Below, piece by piece: positions 34,780 to 48,500 of a DNA stretch of 64,000 nucleotides. Source of the DNA: Tanypteryx hageni (lineage: Eukaryota > Arthropoda > Insecta > Odonata > Petaluridae). The notes under the pieces were generated by a model. It ran no database searches. It saw nothing but the letters and a program-made list of their open reading frames with translations, and was not told the DNA's origin. The stretch covers positions 90,496,858 to 90,560,857 of the forward strand of contig CM054118.1 of NCBI GenBank assembly GCA_028673005.1. The letters run 5' to 3'. Position 1 is the first letter of the stretch. Every line of letters begins with the position of its first letter. A program made the position numbers and the translations under genes.

Positions 34780-36560
34780 AGGCGGCTCGTGGTGTTGAAA
34801 ATAAAGGGGGTTGCACCTCAACCAAAGTCTACCTAACTGCCTATATATGAAAACAAAAACTTGCTGAAATGATGACATTGGAGTGACTATTGGATCGACC
34901 GGTAATTGAAGTCATGTCGTCATCCTTTATAGTGTTGAAGTGTACACAAAACTCATGCTTCACTTAAAAGTAAATGCACACAATATACACAAATAAGCAG
35001 TTTTCTTCCCAAGCTATATGTAACACTCAAAAAGTGTTGACATGTAAGAAAATACATTGGCCTAAGAGCAAGAGACGTCAGAAGGGATATGATCGTAACC
35101 TATATCTTGCACTGGTTTTCTTACTGAGAATTGCCTCCTCGGCATCATAAAGCCGTATTGTAAAAGTTGCAATTCCATTTTCCGGTTTTTAAAATGGGTG
35201 TCAGATGCATTCATCAGTATGGTTTAAATGATTGGGAACCTCTTAAATCTCAGAGCCCTCCTGCATTGCAGGGTCTATCAGTACGTCCCTGGTTGGACAC
35301 TTTTACTGAAGCCGTCTCTGAGACAGTTGAGTACAATGATGGTTTACATCCTAAGTCAAATATATTATCTGAACTATAGTAGTAGAAATTTTGAATTGAT
35401 ATTTCAAGATATTTTGAGAGGAAATAAATACATAACAATAAATGTAAGAAGCATGAAAATGGTATCAGTTTTAATGTAACAGCTAGTGAGAGGCAAGTAA
35501 AGCCGAGTGAAGAGTAATACAAAATTGAAGCAAAAGTTGCAGGCTCTGAATAAAACATTTTTTTAAATTTTAAAATTGGTCAAGCTAAACTTGATTATTT
35601 AAAAATCAAACAACAACTGAACTTGATAAAATATAATTCTTCCCACAAATAACTGCACTACCTCAAACATTGTTACCTCATTTTTGACTGCTAACACAGC
35701 ATCAATAATATCCATAACTGATCTTATATAGTATCTCATTAAATAATAGCGAATGTAGGTCTGTAACACGAGATAGTTTTAGCCTAAGTATGTGTATAGA
35801 TGGTCTGTGAGAATCACTTTTAAGGGGTCAATTTAGGGCAATTAATTAGCAAAAGTTTAACAAATAAAAAATACTATCTAGTATTGTTCATGTTATTTGA
35901 TTAGGGAATTCCATGAAGTCTCGGTCTCATCCATTAACTTAAATTTTTCTAAATATAGTTTTTAAAAGATAAATGTAATAATTCTGAACATTCTACATGT
36001 TTTACTGTTAAAAAAAAAATTCTTTGAGATACTAGGTGCAGATTCTGGGGTTGATTGTTGAGCAGCTGACACAATTGGAACTGAAGGTGTAGAACATGCT
36101 ATATCCTCCAGACCCATTCTTGCCAAGGACACTGTCCTATCAGGGTCAGACCACCCCACAGTAGTATCGTTAGCCCCCATAATGCAACAATTTGTTTTTA
36201 ATAATTTACTTCTATTTTGTATTAAAATTTTATTTTTATGTTTTCATCATTAATTACTTGTAAATAATATGAAGTATAACATACAAAAACAATATAACAT
36301 GTAATTTCTATTATAAAGCTAAATATACAGGAATTACCTAAACTTAAATACATGTTGTTATCTAATTTTAAAAAATTATCACTATCACTACTATCCTGAA
36401 TATCATCGCTACTATTACTAATATCTGAGCCATTTTCTGTGCTTAGTGGAGGTTGAGATAGCTCAGGAGTCTGTAGAAGTGCTAAGGCATCTTTAGATAA
36501 ACTCCATGATGATAGTTTCTCTTGAAGCTTTCTTAAACCTCAAAGATGGCTCAAAAATCT
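34780..36560. other. Non-coding stretch; one hAT-like end
   Basis: A CAGAGGCGGCTCGTGG word near 34768 looks like a hAT terminus, but no right end or transposase could be found. The rest is AT-rich with no gene I can support. Confidence 0.35.
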
Positions 36561-36611
36561 TTTGGCGTAAACTGAAGGAAAGTTAAAACTCCAGCCAAAA
36601 ACAAGTGGTAT

Positions 36612-36668
36612 TAGCCCGATGCATTTCGCCCACTAAGTGGGCATTTTCAAGGGCGATGTTCCTTCGAC
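36612..36668 (-). other. Possible relic hammerhead ribozyme motif
   Basis: On the minus strand a strong stem GCCCAC-UUA-GUGGGC is followed by GAAA, a short UGCA and UC, then GGGC, which can pair with GCCC upstream of the UUGAAAA segment. That order (core, stem II, GAAA, very short stem III, UC) resembles the minimal hammerheads of Penelope-like elements. The core CUGANGA is altered (UUGAAAA), so it would be inactive. It could also be a chance hairpin. Confidence 0.3.
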
Positions 36669-36719
36669 AGTGACCAAAGTCGACTGTGCCGGAGTGGAGA
36701 GACCAAGGATGGAGCTTAA

Positions 36720-39360
36720 ACCTGATAAAAGAGGATCAGAGGAAATAAGTAGGTTATTCAGCAAGTCTTCATTGGTTGCTACCTACCACAAGGATCTGTT
36801 TTGGGTCTGTTACTAATTGTTATATATTCCAGACCTAAGATGACATGTAGATAAATTTTTAAAAATGAATACATATCGTATATTTGAAGTGTCATCCTCT
36901 AGACCAATGTTTCTCAACCGGTGGGATGGGTTCCACTGGTGGGACTTGAAAGCCTTCTAGGTGGGACTCGAGCGATTTGAAGATATTTTGGTAGCCCAGT
37001 CGGCTGTGGGTAACCTGGGAGTATATTATTATCTCTAAAAAGGATCGAAGAAATTGTTTCAGAGAAGCAATTTGAAAACAAATGACAGGGACCGATTATA
37101 TGAGGTAAATCCGATCATTAAACCTATTCCAGAGATTTCATTTTCGGTTCTTTTGCGGATGTCTTCCGCTGGCTCACGAAACCTCCAGACTCGAACAGGC
37201 ATGTACACTGTACTGCAGGAAATTCGGTAGCCTAAACCTCCCTAATTACCCCGCTCACCGTCATCCTACCCAAAGGAACAATGAAAAATGCATTGCTTGG
37301 TGCTTTATCTTTTTTACTACCTTCCTATTTCTTTTTCTGGGGAAAGATGAAAATGCTTAAGCATCACGAGAAATATCTTTTGTGTATTGTGGTCTTTTCC
37401 TCCTAGCCCTCTGCTGCATTCGCATTTAGTAATGTGAATGATCTTAGTGTCGTTTTGCCTGGAGTGGAAGAAGTACGTTCGTATTGTGTGATTTCAAGGA
37501 GGAAGAGAAGCTATACTTTTCACCATTTCTGCCACTAAGCCAGCGAAACATCAACCTGGGAAATCATTTTGTTCCAGAAAGGTGAGTTATTTGTATATTA
37601 ATGTAATAAGTTTAATTAAATCATTACTACTTATTCACACAGATAGAAACGCCATTCTACTTTAGTTTTGTAACTGACTTATTGCATATATTGCTTTTTG
37701 TAATGTTGGACAATTCCCCCAGATAAAAGTCATTGAACAGTTTATTTGTCCACGAACATGAAATGTTATATTACCCCAGAGTCTTGATTAATCGAAGCTG
37801 AAGGGACTGCACCGATTTCCGACAATCAAAATCAGATGATAAGAAACGTCTCAAATCAGAAAATACCTTCAGATTTTCATGTAAAATATCATTAAAGAAC
37901 TCCACATGTTTTTCTGGCATGTATGGTAAACATATATCCGGGAAACATGCCATACATACGAGTCAACTTGGATGCGATTATATCGAACATTACTCTTTTC
38001 ATTTACAATTTTCAAATCAATTCTTTACCAAATTTTTTCTCATGCGCCTGGAGTTAAACGGAACCTCTCTAATCTTCTAATAATCTCTTCTAATTGAGAC
38101 TGCATTGTAATTATATTAAAATATCAATACACATTTAGTACATCGCTGTTACAACAATATCTAGAGCCATTTCTTATCCTTACTGTTGCTAAACAATCAC
38201 TGACTTTTCTTAGACCATGGGTAATGAGATAATGTTTTGTCCTGTTTGTATTTTCATATTTTATTTATTATTTTTATATAATTATTTAACGATTTATAGT
38301 AGCTAAGAATATTTTCTTTGGATGATATATGACTAAATTTTTAGTGTAATGGTAGTAATAATTTCAATTCATTCTTTAAATCCAATTTCATTTTCACTTA
38401 TTGCTTTATAATTGCATTTTTTACCCGGAGAATCAAAATGAGTAACAAAGGACTTATAAGATTTGGATTCATCTCATTGGAAACAAAAAACTCTGAAGAA
38501 GGGATTCCAGTGGAGAAGAGACAGAAAAAGAGCATTAGAAGAAAGTACAAGGAAAGAAGTTAAAGAACAGGAAGATGACAGCAATGATGACAACACTTCT
38601 TGTCCTTCCTCTAAAGATTTGTCTGCAAAAGTCCTTAGCGATTCGTTAAAGAAATCGATGAGGCTTTGAAGGTATTAAAATGTAGAAAGAAGTTCTACCG
38701 TTTATAAAGATGTTCACAGAGAGCTATAAACTCCTTTATGAGGAGAAGAACAGAACGTCTTCAATAACTTTTGTTGAGCAGATTATTCAAAAAAGTAGAA
38801 AACAGCACATCTCCAGCATTAACTTCTCAGGCATCAGAAAAATATCCTGCATATTCACATCCTACAAATGGCCCTGCTGAACCAAATAATTCCTCCCCTA
38901 ATTCTTCAGAATAATAATCATGATTCCCTCCCGTGAATAGATGTCTTGGAAACCACTAAATGTTGTCTACACGACTAACTTTGTACAAGAAAATTAAAGT
39001 TTTTATTGAACATAAATTAATTTATCCTGTTCACTTTTTATTCCCTTTATAAGGAAAAAGATTGATACTTTCTAAATATTCAGGAACGGAATAATGAATT
39101 TAACATTGTTTATTATAGAAAAGGTCAATTCAGCTTACGAATGCATTTCCAGGTAGGCATTAAGTTCGTAAGTAGAGGTTCGCCTGTATAATATTTTAGA
39201 ATTGTATTACTAATTTTATGAAAATGCTTATTGACGAGTCACCCGTCTACTCAATTTTTGCGCTGCAATATGTAGGTATATGTGACAAAATTGTAATGTT
39301 AATTTTCTCTTGCTAGTTACGTTTATTCTGACGTTTCCAATTTAATAAAAATCTTATATT
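36720..39360. other. Intergenic, no gene recognised
   Basis: A CAATGTTTCTCAACCGG word near 36904 resembles a hAT end without a partner. A 68-codon lysine- and glutamate-rich frame at 38463-38669 has no recognisable domain and no splice support. Confidence 0.4.
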
Positions 39361-39367
39361 CAAAATC

Positions 39368-39421
39368 ATCGATAGTCGCAGGACTAACTATCGATGGTTA
39401 TGACGGTTGTGACTATCGATA
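39368..39421. promoter_or_regulatory. Cluster of three ATCGAT/DRE-like boxes
   Basis: ATCGAT cores occur at about 39369, 39389 and 39415. The last is the perfect 12-bp palindrome ACTATCGATAGT containing TATCGATA (39414-39421). They lie 170-220 bp before the start codon of the NCOA4-like gene, where a DREF-type housekeeping promoter would be expected. RpLP0 has the same box. Confidence 0.6.
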
Positions 39422-39587
39422 GTTCTCCACCAGTGCCCCAGTGCATTGATGACCTCTTTTGTTAGTAATATCAATTACGACGTTAATTCCGCGGTAGGCA
39501 CAAATTAGTTGAAGATAAAATTGCGTGATAGGCTGTGATGTCGATTTGAGCCATATTTGTGAGCAAAACTACTGTACTTAATATAAA

Positions 39588-42500
39588 ATGATCGATAAAA
39601 GAGAAGATGTTAGCCCATCCATACAGATCCGTGCATTACATGAATCGTTTTCGTCTACTTCCATGGAAAACGTCGATCAAAAGATTAAGCAGCTTCAAGC
39701 TCAGAAATTACAGGTTGGAACTTAATAAAATGTGATGCGTGTTCACATGTAAAACATTTATTTTATTATTAATTATTTGCAGGCGCAGTCAAATATAAGC
39801 AGTTCTTTTAAGGAGTTGTTCGACTTCCTGATTGCCAGAGAGAAACGATTGTTGCGTCAAGTAGACGTAATGCACGATCATGTGATATTATGTTTACAGT
39901 CTCGAAAGTCTTTTTTTGCGAGAAATTTAAATTGCTGTGATAATGAAGATAATGATTTAGAATTGACGGATAATTGCAATTCTTCCAGTGGCAGGTTCGT
40001 TTACTTCTGAAGATAAGCTCTTAAGTAAAAGATATTTGAATTATAAATTAATTCAATAACATTTTTTATCCTTAACAGTTCGAATAGTAAGGGTCTGGGA
40101 ATACAATTCTCGTTTGATACCAAGGAGTTGCTAAGACAAATAAATATGTTTGGGAAAGTTGAAATGATTGGAACTAGTTTTATGCATTTAAGTGAAGATA
40201 ACGAGGCATTTGCTTTTCCGTACAGGTATTGTGTAATTTTGTAATGTTAGATGAACCAGTAAATATGCTCACTCGTTTTATTTCTGTATTTAACTCGTCT
40301 TTACTTTATTTCATCAGAGTCCAAAGTTACCAAGAGACCAGCGAAGACCATATGCTTCTTTATAAGTCGATTAACGATGTTGGAACTGGTAATTCTTTGA
40401 CATCTGTAGCCGAAAATCCTAATTTTGAAAGTCAAGTTGGTGAAGTTGATGAATATAAGTCTGCTGAAACTACAGAATTTGACGTGGAATCGGAAACTAT
40501 TTGCAGAAGGTTATCTAATCGCATTTATTCTCCTTTAATCTTGGAAGAGGAAGAAGCATTTGAGAAACAATTGGATTCACCTAAATTATTGGAAGAGGTA
40601 TTCGATTTATACAGAATTATCATCTCATTTGCCATATAAAAGCAAATGACGTATCAATCAGTATTTTTAGAAATTTTTTATTTAATTGGCACGTTTAATT
40701 TTTGGTATTCCTGCTAGTGTGGTTGACATGGAATTATTCGCTTAGGAACTAAAAGTAACTAATCTAAAATTTCAATAATATTAAAATTTCCTTTCTTTTA
40801 GTCTTGTATATATATTTTTTATTCATTTATATCCACATCAGGTAGCAAAAACAGAACAGATAAAATTATCTTAATTTTCTGAAAGTAATACATATGATTT
40901 TAAGATAACCTCCCACCAGATTTATTTACATTAACCCAAGAAGTAACTTTTGTTACTTGATGAATGATTTATCTAGCATAGTAAATGACATGCCACACTA
41001 CCACTACAAATGAATGAAAACTATGTAAGCACATTCAAAATGAAAACAAATTAGTTGCATATGAAAGCTTACAATTTTTCAAAATACAGGTATCCCTCGC
41101 TGTACATTCCTGGAGGTCCACAAACCGCGATTGGCAAGTGCATTAAGTAATAGAGAATTGGGGTTCAATTCCCACATCTGCAAGAATGGACCCAAGTGTG
41201 ATTTGTTTTCCTTATTGATGACCGTATGCAGGGGTGACACGAGATACTGACGAGCAGTATGGTTGCCCGGGGTGCTATTTTCAAAGGGACTAATAACTTA
41301 TATCTTGATTGTCAGAAAATAAATGCATGCTAGCAATATGTAATGCTAAAAAAGGCAATATGAATAGCATTTATTCAGTTTTTGTAGCCATTGATTTAAT
41401 TTTTAAGGAGAGGCAAATAAATAAACATACGTTTAAGTGCCTTCCTAAATTATCTGAAGGGGTCACTGAAATGTGTTTCTGCCCAGGGTACCAAACTATC
41501 TCAGGTCGCTCATGGTCGTATGACAGAAGCAAATAGCTTAACAAGCAAGCCAACGAGAGTGAAAATTGAGAAATCTAAGAAAAAAATTTATTAACTGCGA
41601 ATGATGTAACAGGTAGCATATGATGCTGAAGATTGAGGTGTTTCAAAGGATCCAGGCACTGTGAAAGTGGAGTTGTGTTTGGTGGCAGGAATACAACCTC
41701 AATGTCAGAATGAGCTTCTGTAAGAGAAGCTGGGTGTCCCAGAATGTTGTCTAAGACGAGGACTTAAAATGGCATTTTCTTCTGATTCAGGTTGATATTC
41801 ACTTGCTGGATGAAGCAGTTGGCAAACCAATCCTCGAAAAGTACATGTAACCCATGCTTTCATATTAGACCTCCAGAAGACAGGTAGATCTGATTTTATC
41901 TTCCCTTTTAATGGATGGGTATTTTCTGATCAGTAAATTACCATTGGTTTACATGTAAAAATCTCCCAAAGCTTTTCCACATAATACTGTATTACCCCGA
42001 ATATAATGCGACCCTAAAATTTTTGAAAAGTTTTTCAAGAAACAACTAAACCTCGAATATAATGCGACCCCAAACAACCTTCAGCTAATCAAACACAAGT
42101 TCCTCGTTCATCCACCCCTTCTCGTGCATTGAAAGATTACACCTGACGGTAACTTTTCCTTTGGCATCCTTTTAAGATTTAAAATTACGTAGGGAGTTTT
42201 CGCCCGTCGGCCATGACTGCAAGCAGAACAGTTATCCTTGATTTCTCATTTCCGGTGGATTTTAACAAGTCCGATTTAGCTACGATTATTTTAAAATTCA
42301 TGTGGTAACTTCATCGGATTCCTCTGTTTACCTGAGATTTGGAAGAACCTTTTTTCTCAACATGATCAACACCTTTTTGTCACCCATTGTTAAAATAATG
42401 TCTATACTTCAATTAACGAGAATTGGGATTTGTGGAGGCGGAGCTTAGAATGCGGAGCTGCCTAGACTTCTGCCGGTTCCCCCTCTACCGCATTTCCACT

Positions 42501-45500
42501 CCATCCCCTCCACTGTATTCGCCCACCGCGCAGGCGTACTCGGACAGACCGAACGGCTCGTATTCTATTCTCAAATTATTATTGTTATATAAGCAATGTC
42601 GCTATTATTCAGTTGATTCTTTATTTTGTTCTATTCATAGTCATTTGTAAGTTAATAATTTTGAGAAGTTTCAAATGATTTTGTAATTATTAATCTATTT
42701 CGAAAAGAAAAAGTATTAAGGTCCCCTTTATGAATATTTTCGGAGGTCAATCTATGAGTCAGTTGACAGTTTTTAGGAATATACTTATAATATCTTCAGT
42801 TCAATTCAATAAATGTGAAATACCACAATAGAACAGAAATAGTAATTGTACACGAGAGGAAACCATGTTTTTCGCATCATGACCTTGAAAACTGTATTGG
42901 CTTTACTTTTTAATTTGAATATTAGTGTAATTCACTATAATATTTATAACAGTCAAATGTTAATTGAAAACAGTTGACTGGGAGTTTCAAATCAAAAACC
43001 GAACACTGAAATAATAAAAATCTACAAACCTTGTAGGATCAGAGTCAGTGAAGAAATTGTTGAGATGCGATCTCCAATTACGGGAAATAACACATTTTAT
43101 GATGTCAATCAGTGAAGAAACTATTCAGAGACAATCTCAAATTATGTGAAATAAAAAAGTTCTATAGATAATAACAATAATTTTAGAATATAATATGAAC
43201 AGCATCCACACAAAGAAAAAAGCGCTTATTTCCAGTGCAACACTCTCTTATTGTTAGAAAAAACGTCCAAAAGGAATATCACAGAAAACTGAAAATGTTT
43301 AGCAGAATAGGTTCCAAACACGTCATTCCAGCTACTGAAGGGTCGGGGTCATAAAACGCCAAAGGAAAGGAACCCTGTCATAAAACATATGCCTGAGGTG
43401 TCCACAGCCCCCCATGCGGATTACTGGAGGGATAAAACTCGGCAGCTGCTGAGTGAATTATTCCAGTAATAATGCTTTTAAAAACATTGAAATTATTGAA
43501 TAGAATATTTTAGGAACTTTCAGACAGGATTTTGGTATGATTTTTTGTTTCGTATACAAGCACTGAATAGATATTAATAACACATTTTTATTGTTGCGAT
43601 TAATTATAAGTAGTAAAATTTACACAAATAACTTTTTACACATTGTTCTACGCTATTTCAAAAGTTCAACACCTTCCATAAACTCTTCACGATCACTATG
43701 TTCATCAGAAGTCACTTCACTTTCTTCACTTGCAGTAGAACTTTCTTCTTCCAATCGAATGATAAGTTCGTCAACAGCTGCGTCCAAAGTACCTTCTTTT
43801 TCCCAAGCGTCTTCTACTTCTTTCTTCACGTGGTCGACAGCCTTTTTCCAGTCTACCGGAGTCACTTTATGAAGACCTTCGTTGAGCAGTGTTTCCACTT
43901 CTTTTTGAGTGAATGATTTATTTTCTCTGGCTACATGACCTTTAACCTGTGCCCATATCAATTTGATGGGGTTGAAGTGACAGTGATTGGGGGGAAGACG
44001 AACCACTTCATGTCCTTCACTTTTGGCCAGTTCGTCTATTACATATGAAGGGAACTGGGGTCTGTTTTTATGCACTAAATTAAGTAATATTCCCTTCGTC
44101 ATTCCCTCATCAAAAGGGATGCTGTTTTCCGCCAACCACTCCATTATCATGGCCTTCCTGCTAGCAACTGTGGGAGGCTTATTGATTTGCACAGAATGAT
44201 ATGGTGCATTGTCCATTATTATCACACTGTGCTCTTTAATATTTGGCAGTAGCGCTGTTTTGAACCATTTATAAAATTTTTTATGATCCATTTCCTCGTG
44301 GTAGTCGCCGGTTTTCTTGGAGCGAAATACAAGGTTGGCGTTGGGAACAAAGCCATTTGAGGACCCAGCATGGCAGAGGATGAGCCTCCCTCCCTTACCA
44401 GATGATCCCTCCGACATTCCTTCTTTGGTATGGTCGGTCCATCCCTTCTTAACGGTGTGTCCCGCATTCACCCATGTCTCATCCAGCCAAACGTTATCGT
44501 CGAAGTTTTTTCCCACTAATTGGTGTAGGAATAAACTTCTTTTTGTAATAACATCTCCTCTCTCCAGAAGTAAGCTTCGGCCATTAATCATTTTGTATTC
44601 AAAACCCAAGTTAAAAAATATTGTCCTCAACGAGCTTATACTTCCTTCGTACAAATTTTCTTCCCTAAGCGATCTATATACTTTGAGCAATGTTGGATGC
44701 TCTTTCCTCCGGTAGTATCCATAGATGTGTCTTCGAAACACATCTTCCTTGAACGAGTCCAAGTTGGTGATCTTTGAATCTCGGGGCCTTTTCTTGCCCG
44801 GGGTTGATAGATTAGATGGCCCTGGTTCGTTGGATGGCATTTTCTTTTCTTTCGACACTCTCCATACGGTATTTGAGCTAACATTAAGTGCAGCTGATGT
44901 CCTTTTCATAACCTTATTGAAGGGGATAATAGGAGAACCGGTGTCGGTGATATGAGCATTTTCTCTCTCAAAAAAGTCCCTCGCAGACCAAACCATCTCC
45001 CGAGCTTGACTTCTGATGGTTACTCTATGCCCAAATGGTGATCTTCCAGATCTGCTTATATCATCAGATCGGCTCCTTGGTCTTCCTCTCGAGCGTGATG
45101 GACGAGACATGTCCACTACGTGAAAAAACCCTGGAACTAAAACGCAAAAAACGACATTCAAAATACAAGAAAACTCGAAAGTCGAGAAAACTCAAAAGGC
45201 GAGAAAACTTAAAATACATACCAGAAAACTCGAAAGATGTGAAAACTCAAAGGGCGAGAAAACTCAAAACTCCAGAAAACTCGAAAGACGTGAAAACTCA
45301 AAAGGCGACAAGGTACACTGTAATGTAAGAGGCAAAGGCTAACAGCACACTGAGCTCCAGGCAGAGGCTCGGAGGCTCCATGAGGTTTGGCAACATAGGA
45401 CCCGCCTGAGGGAGACTACCTCATTCGCTGTTGGCACATCCCCTCCACCCAGAGGGTAAAACGGCCAGATCCCAACTCTCGTTAATTATAGTATAGCTAA

Positions 45501-48500
45501 AAACTCGCTAAGGTAGTTAGAAAGAATATGCCGATGCACTTATAGCTTCAATTCAATGACTATCGAGGGGTTCAACCACTGAGTGAACTCAATCTATTCT
45601 TGCCTCGAATGCTTTTCAAGTACAATGTAACGTATGCAGGGCCTAACTCAGGAATTCTGAGGCCCGGGCCAAAATCAAAATGTGAGGTCCCCCTCAAAAA
45701 ATTTTAATGAGTTTTTTATTAAACAAATTAACATAACAAATGATATTACAAATTGACATTGGAAGTGAAATTGGCTCTATTTAAGTTATACTTTGTTGTT
45801 GACCTAACCATGAAATCACATTTGTTTCACCATCATCTACAAAAATAGAAAAATGATGCTATATATGGAACACCACTTTGTTTATAGAATACTCTTGAAG
45901 AGAATTATTGCACACCAGAATCTTATTAGGATTATTTTCTTCTTGCTTTTGCATTTGAAAATGCATCAATAATGCTTTTAAAGTCAAGTTTTCTTGCAAG
46001 ATCACAGTTTATATTTAGCATTGCAAGTCCATTGAGTCGATCTTGACCCATTTTAGACCTTTGATAGTTTTTGATTTGTTTCAACAGGCTAAGTGAGCAT
46101 TCAGCCTCAACAACAGAGATCGGAATTGTGATGAAAATCCTCAATGCAATCACAACATTAGGGAACAGTCCAGTAAATTTCAGGTATTTTTAAAAGTAAT
46201 GTAGTTATTTCTTGTTTTCCGTAACTTGCCTTCAGAAGTTTAAATAGCCACCACAATTGCTACGGAGTGTAGGGAAAGTAGTCAGAAATGAAACAGGTAA
46301 GGGGTTAATCAGATTTTATTCACAAAAAACCAGTAAATCCTCTGAGTAGTCAAACATTCGGGGAGGTTATTGGAAGACAGACATCAATTAGGCAGTCTGA
46401 TACTACATTTAAATAAAATTTAGAAATTTTCAATTTATTAATTTTTTACAGTGCAAATTACAATTATTTTAAATTTCTATTTTATCTAATCATATATATT
46501 TTTTCTCACATTAAAATATGAGGCCCCCTTTGGCTTTGAGGTAATCACTATTACTCAATAATAACACGGGGATTACTTGTAAAATTTCATTTTTTTAAAA
46601 CCACGTTACATTCGGGACAATACGGTAATAGAGTTAAGCGATCTTTTGAGGCCTTAAAACCTGGTGCAGTATGATATAATAGAGTGAATCGAGATAAGTT
46701 CTAGTACTTCGTTGTACTTATATATACGAGTTTTCGGTGCTCAAAAACTCACCATACACCAAGATCTAAACTCATAAAAAACCCTCGCAACAGCATTTGA
46801 ATTATGAAGAGTCCATATAAATAAGACAAAAGTTTTCATTTTCCACGAAATTAATGCATCAATCTGGAATTTCTAAATTCCCTGGCAATCAGCTCGCGTC
46901 CAAGTTTTTGAATTTCAAGTTTCACTTCGCCCTATTTCAGCAATACATAACTATAATCGTCATTAAGATGAGTATATGAAACACAAAAATATGTAAAACT
47001 CGGATATTTTGTGTTAGGATTATGGCGTCATAATCCATGTCTTTTAGTACGTATCCGGTTAAAAAATTAATTTAAAATTATCACGTCATCATATGTATAC
47101 GTCATTGGCTGAAATCAAATGAATTATAATGCAGTCTAAACATTAAATCAATGATTTTGAAGTATGAAAAATAAATTCCCATTGAAAGACATTGGAGTCA
47201 TTGCTATGGTATTTAATATTTTTCATTGTTGAAAACCAAAAAAATTTTCATAATTTTACGATTAAAATCAAATTTTTATGCAAATTCAGCATGGATTTGA
47301 ATTTTGTCTTCAAGAAAAATAAGCTTCAATCTTACATCCAGAGAACGGTGCATGTCCTGACTTTGTATCTTAATTGTAACTAATTTAAAAAAGCAATTTT
47401 ATAAAGCCCTGTGCCATTGTCAATGCTTATGAATGTTTAACCCTTTGCACTCGGATTTTTTTTCTTTATTCCATTAGTCTACTCGGGATCTAATTTTTAA
47501 ATAGCCCCTTATTTTAAAAATGGTGGTACTCGAATGAAAAGCTGTATTTTATTTGCATATAAACTTATTTATTTGCATTTTTTTCATTAAAAATAATGTT
47601 TCAACTTGGACATTAATTTTAGTCTCTATATTTATTCATCGTATGATACTTTTTGAAACATTCACCCACATGAAGACCTGGTTTACATTTACATGTCTCA
47701 CAGATGTAAACTGTCTCTCTTCTTCCACCCGGGACTTTTCTATTAGAACAAACAGCACAGTCTGTATGTTTTTTACTAGGGTGAGGTATGATTATGTGGA
47801 GCTTTCCATCTAAACACTGTTCTTGATCTGTGGATGATGCTCTACCCCTAGGAGTTAGTGTACCCCCCTCCCCTGAAATCTCCAACTAGTTCACGTACAA
47901 GTTTCCTAATAAAGGAAGGAACTTGTGGTCCAAAACACAATTGTCCAGTGGAGAAATGGATCCTTTTAGGTGTCTGGTCATTCACAGATGCAGCTTTCCA
48001 TTTTTCTTTTGCTTATTTTCCAACATAAATATCACTTTCACGGGATTTTATGACAGGATTTTCAATGCTAACATCATCTTCACCTCCATCACTATTACTT
48101 GGAAACTGCTGTCACTGCTGGATCATTGTTTTGTCTTTACGAATTCAATATCACTGTCAGAATATTCACCCGTATCTTTGGGTGAAACAAGGGAAATTTT
48201 CCTTTTCGTAATTCCGCTAGGACCAGCAATTGGTTCAGTATGCTCATCTGCTTGATCAGAGCACTTGCTTTCGTCACTATTACAGTTTTGAATAGTTTTT
48301 CACAGTCGAAGCAAAAGTCATCGTCACTGTTTCTAAATCTTGGGAAAACCTTTCCATCCTAAGGCGTGACAATTCTTTCTGAAGGAACGACTACTTGCGA
48401 ATATAGCACTGAGTCAACTGCAGGGAAAGCGCTCCTTGTAAGAGAATCCTGTTCCATCAAAACATCCGAGATGCTTCTAGAAATGTATGAATAATCAAAT

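Larger units (their letters stand above)
41987..46625 (-). mobile_element. Tc1/mariner-IS630-type transposon, putative parent of the TA MITEs
   Basis: The left end CTGTATTACCCCGAATATAA pairs with CATTCGGGACAATACGG at the right. Both are flanked by TA (41985-41986, 46626-46627). A second CGAATATAATGCGACC lies just inside the left end. It carries one transposase gene (45110-43653, minus), a 17-bp tandem repeat upstream of it, and a nested hAT fragment. The MITEs at 21480 and 27891 share the TIR. TIR matching was done by eye and the right TIR is diverged. Confidence 0.75.

Noticed and set aside
38463..38669. 68-codon charged frame as a gene
   Set aside because: No domain, no promoter or splice support, and composition is what chance gives in A-rich sequence.
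45165..45312. CRISPR-like repeat array
   Set aside because: Units are 17 bp and contiguous without spacers, and the genome is eukaryotic.
45035..45328. Lysine-rich 97-codon frame
   Set aside because: It is the translation of the 17-bp tandem repeat plus antisense transposase sequence.
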